This document shows positions 1 to 12,449 of a stretch of DNA of 64,000 bases, piece by piece (position 1 is the first letter of the stretch; the number at the start of each line of letters is the position of its first letter). Origin of the DNA: Siphonodentalium dalli. Lineage: Eukaryota > Mollusca > Scaphopoda > Gadilida > Siphonodentaliidae. Made by a program: the position numbers and the translations under genes. The notes beneath the pieces were generated by a model that was given only the letters and a program-made list of their open reading frames with translations, did no database searches and was not told where the DNA came from. Where the stretch lies: assembly GCA_032622095.1 (NCBI GenBank), contig CP136068.1, forward strand, positions 117,663,509 to 117,727,508, written 5' to 3'.

Positions 1-310
1 AAACTTGGTGACCATTTTCCAAAATGGGTCAAATCAGTTATTTCCGTATATATCATGCTTCTGTGTGCAGTCCAGGCCGCAGTGCATGGAAATGTAAGAA
101 TTGCAGAAATTATGGTAAAAGCATGAAATTTCCAACATATGTCAAGTTCCTTAGACATAATCTTTTCATTTTCAGATATAGACCCTATCAAGATATGGCC
201 CTGCTTAGCAAGGGTTGCTAGGCAACTACCCAAAAGTATTAAATGCTCATATAAGGATGTATTACAGTATTTCATTCAACTTTAGTTGTTGTGAATTGCA
301 TATGTGAGGT
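1..310 (+). repeat. Dispersed repeat, copy 1 (cut by window edge)
   Basis: AAACTTGGTGACCATTTTCC, ATCATGCTTCTGTGTGCA, GACCCTATCAAGATATGGCC, GGTTGCTAGGCAACTACCC and TTAAATGCTCATATAAGGAT recur in the same order at 4,124-4,400. Lacks coding potential. The motif TTGCTAGGCAACTACCC also recurs diverged inside the 23.9-25.4 kb element. Confidence 0.75.
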
Positions 311-450
311 CTATGTGTGGCATAGGATGAATTACAAAGACTTGTGACCTTGGTTCCTATCATAATGTCCATAACAACCGTTGCTATGCAACTACCCAGA
401 CAGTAAAATGTATATGTGGCACTCTTCTCGATGGCATTTTGGGAAGATTA

Positions 451-3400
451 GTGTGGTCGTTGGAGAGTTGAACCCAGAATAAATTGGATACAAGCTGATT
501 TTTGTGTTATTCGACGCGGGAAAACACCAGGAACAACATATCCAAAATCCGCAAAAATCCGCTCATGGGAAAATTCAGGATCCAAGATGGCGTCCATAAT
601 GTCTGTCGTTATCGCAAAATACTGAATTTCTGCGGTAGGTGCTCCAATTAATGCCAAATTCGTTATAAATTGAAATATATACAAACAATGCTTTGTCGTA
701 AGCCATATCTGTAGAATGTATTTCCCAAAATGGCCGCCAAAATGGACAAAATCGAATGAAATTTACATGTTGTGCACAATTGAAGAGCTAGTCCTATACG
801 AGTGAACAAACTCTCGAATTATGCGAGGAAGAATGATTTCAAAGTATAAGAGAAACTTTTGATTAGAGATGTACGAATTATCTCTGATGTATCTCACGAG
901 AGAGCAAGCGAAACCAGGGTCTTATGCAACGGTTAAATCTTGACTTTTGTACGCCCAGAAACGGAAACATAACGCAGTTTTTTCTGTACTGCTTATCTTG
1001 AATCGTGTGATATATGTGTAATTAAACAGCTAAATGGGATTTAGTAGAGATGTATTGACTATGGGACCTTTTTCTAGAAGCAGAAAAATGTGTACTCCGA
1101 GCAGTCTCACGAATGTGACCGATCATCATTTATTTTGATATCTACCGCATGAAACATTTAAAAATTAACTGATATAAAACGATATGAAAGATATTCATAT
1201 AGTACTGGGTAAAATGCGTATATTCTATTGTCCGTGTCTCAAAATAGTGGTCATAGTTGCCTCAGATCAAGTGATAAAACACGAATATTTCGCTTTTATC
1301 ACAAGAATGCATGGTGGTATACCATGAACTAAATTTATTAAAACACGAAGGAGTACCATAGACTATCGTCAATAAATTCTAAACTTGACCAATATTGCCT
1401 ACATACTCTGTGACAAAGACTGTGTTTATACCTGGAAATTATATTTGGTTGAATTCACCAAGACCACATCTACTCGAAACTTACTACGTTTTCTTCAACC
1501 GCATCACCACGTTTACTCCTTCTCCCTAATGTTACACATAGCTGCTGCACACAGAACCACAATTAATACTATTGCGTGAATGTTCAACGTTGAAATAACA
1601 TCTTAAACGTAGTCCCAGTCTTCTTGTACTAAAACCAGCTAAGATATTGGGATGGCGATTTGCTGTTTTTAGTCCCAGCCCGCTTGCATACCAATCCTAT
1701 CACACGAGTTACGCCCACGATCTGTGGCGGGAATCTGTGGTGTATTTTACTCGATTTACCTAATGAATCAATACATGATGCTATATACATCGGAAAGAGA
1801 GACATATCATGGTCATAATGGTGTATAATAATCTAACTTTCATGTTAAATTACGCATAGAATATTCCGGTTGATTGTCACCAACATCGCTGTTTTTTCTG
1901 TTTGTTTACTTAACTGAAAGCCGAACTCAGGTTCCGAAGAACTTCGGCATTGTCCGGTGTTTGTTTTGGCCGAGACGAATTTCGATACAAACAAAATGGC
2001 GGCCCCCATGATATTCTAATGGTCATTGTGTTTACACTGTTTTAAACTGTGAGATGGTTATAATTCCCGTAATTTATTTAATGTATTACATTTATATCTT
2101 CAATATGTATTTAATCTATGTAATAATTTATTTATTGTCACGTATAATTACGATTACAATGGAGAATTCATCGTGCGTGGTTGATTGAAAATCTACGGAA
2201 TATTTTCACCGGAAAATGCCGAACGCAGTTCGCAAGGTCAACTGAGTTCGCATACTTTAAAAAATATGTAAACACTGCGGCAAAAGTTTCTTTTCACATT
2301 AAATTACCGCTTTCAATTCACAACCGATGTGGGTTTCAGATCAAATAGCATGTCTTCTGCGGAAACTATCCGTTTATTGTAGCAATTGTGATATTTTATT
2401 TCATTTAATTGTGGTTTTATTTGAGCGGGTCACTAACGATTAACTCGTGTCAAAGGAGACCATGGGCCTGGAACTCGGACTAAAGACCGGCACCTCCATC
2501 CCAATATCTTAGCCGGTTTTAGTACGAGAAGACTTGGACTACTTAAACGGTGATCACTCGATATTTAGCATGATTATGTGGGTGGTAATGGTAAGATATT
2601 TTCAAACAAAAATATACTGAAAACTAATAGTGTGCATTGCGTAGCTGCATATTCCAGTTGTAAAGTTGTGATTGAAGTAATTTGAACAAAATTGTCTACT
2701 AAGAACACGGTTTGTTAGCAGCATGAAAACTAGTCTTACATACAATGTTTGTTGTACCGTCTCTTTGATCCGGTGAGACACGGTGCTAATCTATTGAAGA
2801 TATGAGTGTTTCTTTACAGTATAATAAGCATTGCTACAAATATGTATTGTTTAATATCACCGGGAGCGTTGACAATTCCGGAAATATAACTAACATTTAG
2901 ACAGCTGGAGTGTGCACTTAAATTTCGGCGTTACATTCAATAATTAATAATCATGCCGAATGAAACTACCATGAACTGTGAGGCGAAACATTAGTTCGTG
3001 TGTTGCATGTCCGATATTATTATTTTTGGACCGACAATTGGATGTTGGATAAGCAGAACACCCAAACTGTAAAGACGCAAATCATTGGGGTTTGACTTGC
3101 GGTGCAGTGGCCGATAAATCCTTCAGATTGATCTATTTAATGATGTGTGTACCTTTAAAGATATTCAACAACCGACTTGTATATTATCAATACATATTTT
3201 CACTCCTATGTGGTTATCCAATATGTTGCTTTCTTTGTTGTATTGCTTGCAGTTGTGGCCATTTTGACAGCCATTTCATGGCCACGATTGTATGATTTTC
3301 TGTGCGTGTCACTCTATTCGCTCCCGTACTATAATTTAACACAAACTGGTATAACTGCGTAATTCCGATGCCACAATATATCGTATAATGACTTGTTTCG

Positions 3401-3584
3401 AGAACTGATGTAGTATAGACAACCATGTTGGACGCCATCTTGGATAACAAAGTTTCCCCATAGCGGATTTTTGCGGATTTTGGATATGTTGTTCCTGCGG
3501 CTTTTCCGCGTCGAATGACACCAAAATCAGCTTGTATCCAATTTATTCCGGGTTGATCCCCAAATTCTGCTTCAACGACCACAC
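451..3584 (+). repeat. 3.1-kb structure bounded by ~150-bp inverted repeats
   Basis: The left arm 451-596 (GTGTGGTCGTTG, AATAAATTGGATACAAGCTG, CCAAAATCCGCAAAAATCCGC, CCAAGATGGCGTCC) is inverted at 3,424-3,584. The arms are about 85% alike by eye. The ~945-bp element at 1.6-2.55 kb lies inside. It could be a long-TIR transposon shell or two separately inserted repeats in opposite orientation. ORFs inside (to 122 codons) show no family. Confidence 0.6.
1603..2548 (+). mobile_element. DNA element with ~110-bp inverted ends
   Basis: The left end TAAACGTAGTCCCAGTCTTC, then CTAAAACCAGCTAAGATATT and GGGATGG, is mirrored at 2,498-2,548 (CCATCCCAATATCTTAGCCG, CGAGAAGACTTGGACTACTT). Further inward TTTAGTCC and ACACGAGTTA match in inverse. 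About 945 bp, no long ORF. Nested inside a larger inverted-repeat structure. Confidence 0.65.
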
Positions 3585-3750
3585 TAGATTTGATGGTAGA
3601 TTAGTCTGAAATACATTTTACATATGCTAACACATCACATAGTGTATGATATTTAAGTGTTCCGATGTGCGACTCTTTTGTGACATAAATATCATCAGCT
3701 TAACTCTGATGTTCATGGCGGAATATGCGTTTGTGTAGCATTAAAGATCT

Positions 3751-3922
3751 AATGCCATGCATTCTCTTATGTATGCGGGTCTCCCATAGGAAGCCTCGCA
3801 TATATCAGAAATGCACTGGTTTACAAGGTCAAGGTAATTATTGTTAGACCAATGCATTCTCTTATATATGCGAGGCTCCCCATGGAAGACTCGCATGAAT
3901 AAGAAAATGCATTGGCACAGGG
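3751..3922 (+). repeat. Double-hairpin module, copy at 3.8 kb
   Basis: Two hairpins, 3,751-3,820 (diverged: GCATTCTCTTATGTATGCGG ... CGCATATATCAGAAATGCAC) and 3,848-3,922 (CCAATGCATTCTCTTATATA ... AATGCATTGGCACAGGG), with a 27-bp spacer ending ATTGTTAG. No flanking TIR is recognised. Confidence 0.7.
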
Positions 3923-4123
3923 TTTTCAGCTGAAAGTCAGGCCGCCAAACAAAAATCATAAAAGAGGTCAACTGGAGGCTGATTATTATAGCTAATATCC
4001 CACAGAAATATTTTTCATATCGGGTCATGCATTTTCTACATATATGCTACATGGAGAACTGCGTTATTGTTGAAACTGCGTTATTGTTGAAACTGACATG
4101 TCAGTCATGAGATATAGGCCTTT

Positions 4124-4400
4124 AAACTTGGTGACCATTTTCCAAATATCATGCTTCTGTGTGCAATCCAGACCTCAGTGCATGGAAATGTAAGAATTGC
4201 AGAAATTATGGTAAAAACATGAAACTTCCAACATATGTTCTTTAGACATAATCGTTTCATTTTCAGATATAGACCCCATCAAGATATGGCCCTGCTTAGC
4301 AACGGTTGCTATGCAACTACCCAAAAGTATTAAATGCTCATATAAGGATGTATTACAGTATTTCATTCAACTTTAGTTTTGTGGATTGCATATTTGAGGT
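4124..4400 (+). repeat. Dispersed repeat, copy 2
   Basis: Direct-repeat partner of 1-310, about 90% alike, lacking a ~28-bp piece after the first block (between TTTTCCAAA and ATCATGC). Followed by ACACATGCTAACACATCACA, which also recurs at 3,620-3,650. Confidence 0.75.
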
Positions 4401-4449
4401 ATGTATACATTTTTACACATGCTAACACATCACATAGTGTATGTTATAT

Positions 4450-5160
4450 AGGGATAGATAGTTTCTACGGTTGGAAGGTGTCATTGCGATTGTTTTTAAG
4501 AGACCAACCCATATTATTTTTAAATTTCAATAGCATCGATGATCATAACGCAAGTTGTGACTGATGAACAAAATTGAATGTGCTGTCTTATATACATTGA
4601 ATAATAACATTTCTGATGCACCTTGATTAGTTGCTACTATTTTAACCACTGACATAATAGAATTATTGGATTTATCTATCACAGATTTGGCATCAAAATA
4701 GGCAAAAATTAACTTTTCAGGTCTGGACCATTTTTTCAAGTAAAATGTAACTATAGTTGGTATCAAAGGTGCTTATGGTTTTTTCTGTCATAAATGTGTC
4801 ACACTGATGTGTTTTGTAGACAAAATAACTCAAGATGGCATACAAAATGGAAACCAGTATGGTAAAAAAAAAATGATTTACCACGTATATCCGAACATTA
4901 TTCTCTGCTGTTCCGAAAGTGTAGCAAATTGTGACTCTGTTGGTTTTTAACCATGTTACTTAATCCAATCACAACTAAATTTAATGTGCTATTCTGGTTG
5001 TCCCAGTACCTTCTGAGATATGATAAATTCATTTTAAAATATGCAGTGTGGAATTTTGCCAAAAACGTCTCATATTTTGAATGGAAATGCGCAGAAACGG
5101 AACTGAGCGGGACCATATTATTTGGCTACTGTCGCACATTAGCCTAAACAACGATTGACT
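4450..5160. other. No feature recognised
   Basis: AT-rich sequence with short ORFs on both strands (to 79 codons) that show no recognisable family and no splice-compatible structure. Confidence 0.5.
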
Positions 5161-5164
5161 TAAT

Positions 5165-6715
5165 ACATGGTGTATGTCGAAATGTTAGCCAGGGAGTGAC
5201 TGTTGTGATGTGAGGTGAATAGTTATACAAGGAGTGGCTATATGGTAATGCGTAGGTTTCACAGTGAGATGCATGGGAATATAAGGAGTGGTCATGTGCG
5301 AGGTGGATATGTATACATATACATGGAGTGGATCTATAGCCATTGACGCGGTGTATGTGTAAAACAAGAGTAACTACACAGTTATCTGTGTTGTCTATGT
5401 GTATATAGAGTGATTGCACAGGTGTACATTGTAAGTATCTATTGAAGGGCTGTATCGCCATGGGTGTGGCAAATATGACCTTAATCGGTACATGAATACA
5501 GGGAGTGGCCATATGACCAAACTGTGGAGTGAATAGGAATACACGGAGTTACTGTATGGAGATACATTTGCTGTATTATTGTCATGGGTTATGTGTATAT
5601 ATTCAAGCATGGAGTGTATGAATGGCCGAGAGTGTGGGGTATTGGTATATATAGAAGGGCTGTATGACCATTGGCGGGGTGTATACTTGGAGTGAATCTA
5701 CATTATATGGGTGTGGTGTATACACGGTATGTATATCTTGAGTGGCTATATGACCATTGGCGGGGTGTATACTTGGAGTGAATCTATGGTTATGGGTGTG
5801 GTGTATACACGGTATGTATATCTTGAGTGGCTCTATGTCCATGTTTTGTGGAGACTAGGTATACAGGGAGTGACATTTGGCCAATGGTGGAGTGAATAGG
5901 AATACAAGGAGTGACTGTATGGTAGTAAATTGTGTGTCTGATTGTCATGTGTGAGGTGTATATTCAAGCATGGAGTGCACGAATGGCCGAGTGTGTGTAT
6001 TGGTATATATAGAAGGGCTGTATGGCCATTGGTGGGGTGTACATATATATACTTGCAGTGACTCTATGGTTATGGGTGTGGTGTATGTGTATATCTTGAT
6101 ATATATATTTATTATGTCAGCTCTTGCAATTAGCCAATCAGCGTCGGTATATAGTGACGGTATATGAACCCATATTAGGTCGGTGACCTAATATGAAATC
6201 AATATTAGGTGCTTATCCGACATCTTGTTTTTTTCAGAAAACCAGTCGCCTCACATGACACCATATCCGACCACTAACCGTCCCGTATCTTATAATATAT
6301 TATATATATACTGGGAGTGACTCCAACTTGGTTATGAGTGTGGTGTATATGTATATTTTGAGTGGCTATATGGCCAAGGCTGTGGCAACTAGGTATACAG
6401 GGAGTGACATTTGGCCAATGGTGAAGTGAATAGGTATACAAGGGGTGACTGTGTGGTCATAAATATTGTGTATGATTGTCATGAATGGCCGAGTGTGCGG
6501 GGTATTGGTATATATAGAAGTGCTGTATGGTCATTAGTGTGGTATGTATATATATATTTATGTACTTGGGAGTGACCCCAAATTGGTTATGAGTGTGGTG
6601 TATATGTCTATCTTGAGCGGCTATATGGCCAAGGGTGTGGCGACTAGGTATACGGAGTGACCTTTGGCCAATGGTGAAGTCAATAGGTATACAAGGGGTG
6701 ACTGTGTGGTCATAA
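5165..6715 (+). repeat. Degenerate GT-rich minisatellite
   Basis: About 1.5 kb of imperfect units combining GGAGTG, CTATATGGCCATTGG, GGGGTGTATACTTGGAGTGA, TGGTTATGGGTGTGGTGTAT and GGTATATATAGAAGGGCTGT. Higher-order copies are visible: 5,670-5,770 against 5,755-5,840, and 6,310-6,450 against 6,555-6,690. The apparent ORFs rich in Tyr/His on either strand are products of the repeat. A 25-bp perfect palindrome (6,171-6,195) lies inside a non-repetitive island at 6.1-6.3 kb. Confidence 0.85.
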
Positions 6716-6724
6716 ATGTGGCCA

Positions 6725-7850
6725 ATACTTAAAACAAAAATTAATTCTGATCTCTTTTGGAGATTATTTACTGAGAATATTCAAAATTAAAACAACTTTG
6801 CGATAAATCACAAAACAACTTTGCGAAAAATCACAAACACTTTTACGATAACTCCCAAACGTTTGCGACCAATCTCAAACATCTTTATGATAACTCTTAA
6901 TTACATGTACATGTAACTACTTGGTGATTATACTTTGCGATTTATCGCAAAGATATTTGAGATTTATCACAATAGCCCGATCAGGTTAAAATAGACCAAT
7001 CGTCCTTTCACAGCCAGCATGTATCTGGGATAAGGGGAGTCACTCTAACCGGTCCTATTATTATTGATGAACCAATACTTCAAACAACCATGAACAGCCC
7101 GGTGTGTCCTGGTCTATTGCACGTAGCCGTGTGCATTTGTCTGGAGTTAGACCGCTAGATGTTAGAATTTATGCAATTGTTCAGGTGAAAATATTTGAAT
7201 GGTCTCATAACGGGAATATATAGAACCATGGTTTATATTAATATATATATGATATTAGGCCACAGGTGCAAACGGAATTATGCAAAATCGTGTATTTGGT
7301 CTGATTCTGATTCAAGGGGGGTGCAATTGGAATTTCCAAGGTGGACTGTGGACACACCCCGAACAGATTTGCGACAAATCGAAAACATATTTCTGATAAA
7401 TCGCCAACTACCGTACTTGGCGATTTATCACAAAGGTTTGCGATTAATCGCAATGATTGAATTATAATGTTATATGTGGGCACTAATGGGATTGAACCGT
7501 ATAACCATTATCAATCAGATATCTTAAACAGGTCTGGGTGAACCACTTATCGATATATAATAGACTAATATAAACCGATCGGTCTTTCACAGCCAGCATC
7601 CATATGTGATAAGGGGAGTCACTCTGAACTGTTTTATTGTTATCTCTCAACCAATACGTAAACAAAATTAATTCTGATTTATTTTGCAAGACACCAAATA
7701 ATTATTTACTGAGAATATTCAAAATAAACATACATGTATACGGATATTCAAACAAACAGATTCAAATTGTCAAGAAATTTAGAGTTGCCTCTCTTACAAC
7801 AGTGAGCACTGTGCCAGGAAGACCGATCGGTCTATTTTAGCCAGATCAGG
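6725..7850 (+). repeat. Cluster of broken dispersed repeats
   Basis: CTTTCACAGCCAGCAT, GATAAGGGGAGTCACTCT and AACCAATAC occur at 7,005-7,075 and again at 7,580-7,660. ATTAATTCTGAT and ATTTACTGAGAATATTCAAAA occur at 6,735-6,785 and 7,668-7,720. Between them lies sequence built on GCGATAAATCACAAA-type words (6.79-6.97 and 7.37-7.45 kb), and 7,100-7,370 is a copy of the 19.27-19.6 kb repeat. It looks like nested insertion. Confidence 0.6.
7478..7560 (-). repeat. Possible tRNA-derived SINE head
   Basis: On the minus strand, GATAAGTGGTTCACCC, then TTGATAATGGTTATACGGTT and CAATCCCATT. GGTTCAATCCC fits the RNA polymerase III B box, and TATCGATAAGTGG is a weak A box at a plausible spacing. No clean cloverleaf. 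Low confidence. Confidence 0.3.
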
Positions 7851-9314
7851 CTATTATAGTTAATCTGTGGTTTGCTCAGACCTTTCTTTATACCATAATA
7901 AATATCGCGTAAATAGTATGTAATAGTTGTAGTTCCTACGCTGCAATATGTGAACAAAGCCAAATTATGTTCGAGAACCTGTTGTAAAGTATGCAAATAG
8001 CGTGCGATAATTCTATGTGACCACAGCTAGCGCGGCTCAGTTGCAAATGAGTGTTTGTTTGAAATATGAGAGAATTGTGAATACGCAAAATACTCAACAA
8101 TGGGGAGACCACACTAATGAACTTTGGTTAATTAAAACTGGCACCATGTGATTTACAAAATACTGTTATAGTGCTCACTAGTCCTCGCCATAAGATTTTG
8201 GTGTTGAATGGGTCACCGGAATCACTCTGGTGAGTGTTTTGCTTATCGTACACTTCCGAGGTGCTGTATCGGTATATGAACAAAAAAACCTCACACAAAG
8301 AGTTTAATGTATTTAATATATGATCAGGTTTGGTACAGCCATAGTGAATACATTATCCTCCATTCGCAGCTATGCGTCATCGAGTCAATGTCATTGCCTG
8401 ATCACCAGAGCCATATAATGTAGAATTTAGCGAATATGGTTTCCAAAGCGGAAATGTCCGAATCGTTCAGAATTATAGCCACACATGTTTTCATAAGAAC
8501 ATGATGCATCTGGCCATTGGAATGGTCTACATGTACATGTATGTATACAGCTAAGCTCTATAATAACGGTATTGACCACCGATATTACCGCGTTGTTGAT
8601 GGTATTAACCATGACCAATCCTACCATGGCGGACCTTCGTACCTTTTTAAAGTCAGCATTATAAACAATAATTAAAAACATTATTTCACTGTATTTTACT
8701 TAATTTATTTAATTTAATTTAATGTTAGCAAAAAAAGACAATTACCATTTCTCATTTCATCACAGATAAAAGGCAAATTACTATATTAATCATTTAAGTA
8801 ATTAAAACCAATTCAATGTTGCCGAAAGGATGAGACTTTAATATCAATTACATTTTTTTCAGCGACATATTTTCATTTTCATTTTCCGATAGTCAAAGTT
8901 GACCAAAGGAGCAATTCTAAAAAATAATTAGTACCATTTGTGTAAATATTGATAGCAGCCAATATGCAACAATAAATATCAATAATTAATCAATAATTAA
9001 TCAATAACGATCATTTTATGTAATAATAAACACTTCAAACGGTGTTTGTGTCAACAAATGCGTTTTGTTTGACAGTCATAAAGCCAGACTTAAAGGTAAG
9101 ACTATCTCAAGTTAAGACCTTTTTTTTTCGTGAAACGCAATTATGACTGAAGTTTGAACTCTCAAGTCCCAACTATTTCATAAGTTCATACAAATTCATT
9201 CAGTTGGTTTTCATGAAACTGGCCCCAGGTTCGAAATAATGACTCGTTAAAGTGATCTGAAACTGATGCTCACACGACCAAATCAAATGTGTATTTAATG
9301 CTCACTGAAATTGT
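7850..9314. other. AT-rich intergenic, no gene recognised
   Basis: Contains AT-rich runs (8.68-9.06 kb with AATTAATCAATAATTAATCA-like words). The ORF at 8427-8681 (84 codons, minus) has no recognisable family. Confidence 0.5.
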
Positions 9315-9479
9315 GGTATATCCTTCATGCAAGAATACCCTAACCCTAGCCCTAACCCTATCCCCAACCCTAATTGTGGCCCTAACCCTAGCCCTGACCA
9401 TAACCCTGACCGAGATCCTAACCCCCTATGTATATGGATAATTGTGTGGTTTCGTGTATTCCTACATGAAGGATGTACC
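9315..9479 (+). mobile_element. Small inverted-repeat element containing telomere-like repeats
   Basis: Arms GGTATATCCTTCATGCAAGA + ATAC (9315-9338) and GTATTCCTACATGAAGGATG + TACC (9456-9479) are inverse of each other with three mismatches. The interior is made largely of CCCTAA-type repeats. No ORF. Confidence 0.75.
9338..9425 (+). repeat. Degenerate interstitial telomeric repeat (CCCTAA)n
   Basis: CCCTAACCCTAGCCCTAACC then variants (CCCCAACCCTAATTGTGG, CCCTGACC). The animal telomere repeat is TTAGGG. Here it is internal, degenerate and bounded by the arms of a small palindromic element rather than a chromosome end. Confidence 0.85.
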
Positions 9480-10249
9480 TAAATTGTTCGCTATGCACAT
9501 GTAGCTACTAACGGACCATACTAGCCTTTTTTTGTCCCCTTTATTCACGCATGATAACCATCATGGCACCAATGTAGTAGCATTGTGTAAATCAGTAATG
9601 CTTATATGCAGAGATTGTGGACAGCACAGTATGTTATAATCTCCTACATTGAGAAGCCATTGGCTGTTGAAAAGATTTTGGTTTGTGGCAGTCACAAATA
9701 GTGGCGCATTCGATGGCTCCATTTGAAGGATCCAATATTGGATTTTGAAGCCAAACCAAGCTACTACATGACCCGTTGTGATATATTCTATATACCTAGT
9801 GTGTTTTCCTTTGTAATTGTTTATGGGTCAAATATGATAACTTATTTTGATTTAAATTGGTGAGTAAATTACTTTTTTTTTAAACATGTGTCTCGGCTGA
9901 TGGACCACATACAACCCGGACATACGTGTCTGTAAAAATAGTTTTACACACCTGTTCACAGCTCGATTTTTTCGCACAATTTTGACAGTGTTGTGGTGTG
10001 TGTTGTTGGGATACAAAAAAGCATGACCCATTTGACAGTTGACCAAGCATCGAACATGATTAGTGTAACAAATACGGACCATAGAAATATATCATTTTAT
10101 TAAAACATTTTCTCTCTCTTGAAAATGCGTCCAGATCTTCCAATCATTGTTTCCGTCTCGATCAGCCATCAACCTGTAATGAGAACAAGGAAGTCCATTT
10201 TAGATGAACCGTCGACTCAATGGAAGATTTTACAGCCATTCTTCGCCAT

Positions 10250-10731
10250 TGGTCAAGTGGTCCTGCTAATATGCTATGATGCTGGTGGTCCTGCTGAAAT
10301 GTTATAATGCGAGTAGTGCAAACTGATGCCGTTACGAAAAAAGTACCGTTATCTTTTCTAAAGTTATAATTTTTGCGGTGTTTGGCTAATCCGAGCGATT
10401 TGAGAGAAAAATTAGTGTCTGTATGAAACATTCAAGAACATATATATTTTTGAAAAATATAATAATGCCTGCGGTGGTGTTTCTAAAACGACGCGAATAA
10501 CCATCTTAATTACAGTCGATTTTCAACAACTAATGCCACCAGTAGTTCGCAATAATTATGTTTTTGAATATTTGATACCCATAATGACTTTAACTGGGTA
10601 TGCTCATATTATCGAAAATTGAAAAAATATAACGGCACTTTTTGTTAACAGCATCAGTTTGCCCTAACATCATCATATACATTCAGCAGTACCCAACCGC
10701 ATTATAGCACAATAGCAGGACCACTTGCCCA
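10250..10731 (+). mobile_element. MITE with ~110-bp terminal inverted repeats
   Basis: The ends are TGGTCAAGTGGTCCTGCT and AGCAGGACCACTTGCCCA. The arms continue inward: GCTATGATGC/GCATTATAGC, TGCTGAAATG/CATTCAGCAG, AAACTGATGCCGTTA/TAACAGCATCAGTTTG and AAAGTACCGTTAT/ATAACGGCACTTT. The centre has TTGCGGTGTTTGGCTAATCC. No ORF of interest, and no convincing target duplication. The same termini flank the larger element at 44.13-45.86 kb, its likely parent or cousin. Confidence 0.8.
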
Positions 10732-10839
10732 GGTCTTAGGAGCCACGAATTAGCTGTTGTCAAGCAACAGTCGTCTGCTCAAACAAATTAACTGTTTCAA
10801 AAGCATGTGCTTATATGTGCGGGTTACGCACACGAAAAA

Positions 10840-11135
10840 ACTTACTCTGGTCTCGTCTCTAAATACATATTATGGACTTGTTCGGTGTGTGAAACTGACA
10901 CGTTAGTATTCAAGCACTAATGCCGCACTATACCAACTAGAGGATTCGACCTTACCCACTCCATAGAAAACATCGTCTGAACTACCCAATTGCAAATATA
11001 TACTTCTCGATTCGGGACGCAACTATAGGCGATAAACTAACGAAAACAATTTCGCCATCTAGAATGATTGCATTTAATTGTAAAAATGACTACTTTATGT
11101 AAGAATATTCTCCAGTTCTATTTGTTTTTCCTTTT
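10840..11135 (-). repeat. Dispersed repeat family, inverted copy
   Basis: Read in reverse it matches 13.87-14.2 kb: TAGTTGCGTCCCGAATCG, GGTATAGT.., TTAGTTTATCGCC and CAAATAGAACTGGAGAATA. It probably carries the degraded tail of the unknown ORF found at 14.0-14.9 kb. Confidence 0.6.
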
Positions 11136-11227
11136 TTGACATATTGTTATTGAAATCAAGAACATGTTAATGAATGATATGGTATATACAGCAAAAATAA
11201 ATGGTAAATTGTTCTAGGTTTCTATAT

Positions 11228-11257
11228 GAGAGAGAGAGAGAGATTGAGAGAGAGAGA
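11228..11257 (+). repeat. (GA)n microsatellite
   Basis: Two GA runs broken by ATT, followed by an AT-rich stretch with ATTTATTTATTTATTTC, possibly the tail of a SINE/LINE. Confidence 0.85.
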
Positions 11258-11259
11258 AT

Positions 11260-12448
<1,189 letters not shown>

Positions 12449-12449
12449 A

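Noticed and set aside
3214-3582. 122-codon minus-strand ORF
   Set aside because: It largely covers an inverted-repeat arm duplicated at 451-596, has no family resemblance and no supporting splice structure.
5144-5842. Tyr/His/Thr-rich minus-strand proteins (71-122 codons)
   Set aside because: They read through the degenerate GT-rich minisatellite.
9338-9425. Chromosome end (true telomere)
   Set aside because: The repeats are few, degenerate, internal and bracketed by inverted arms, with ordinary sequence on both sides.
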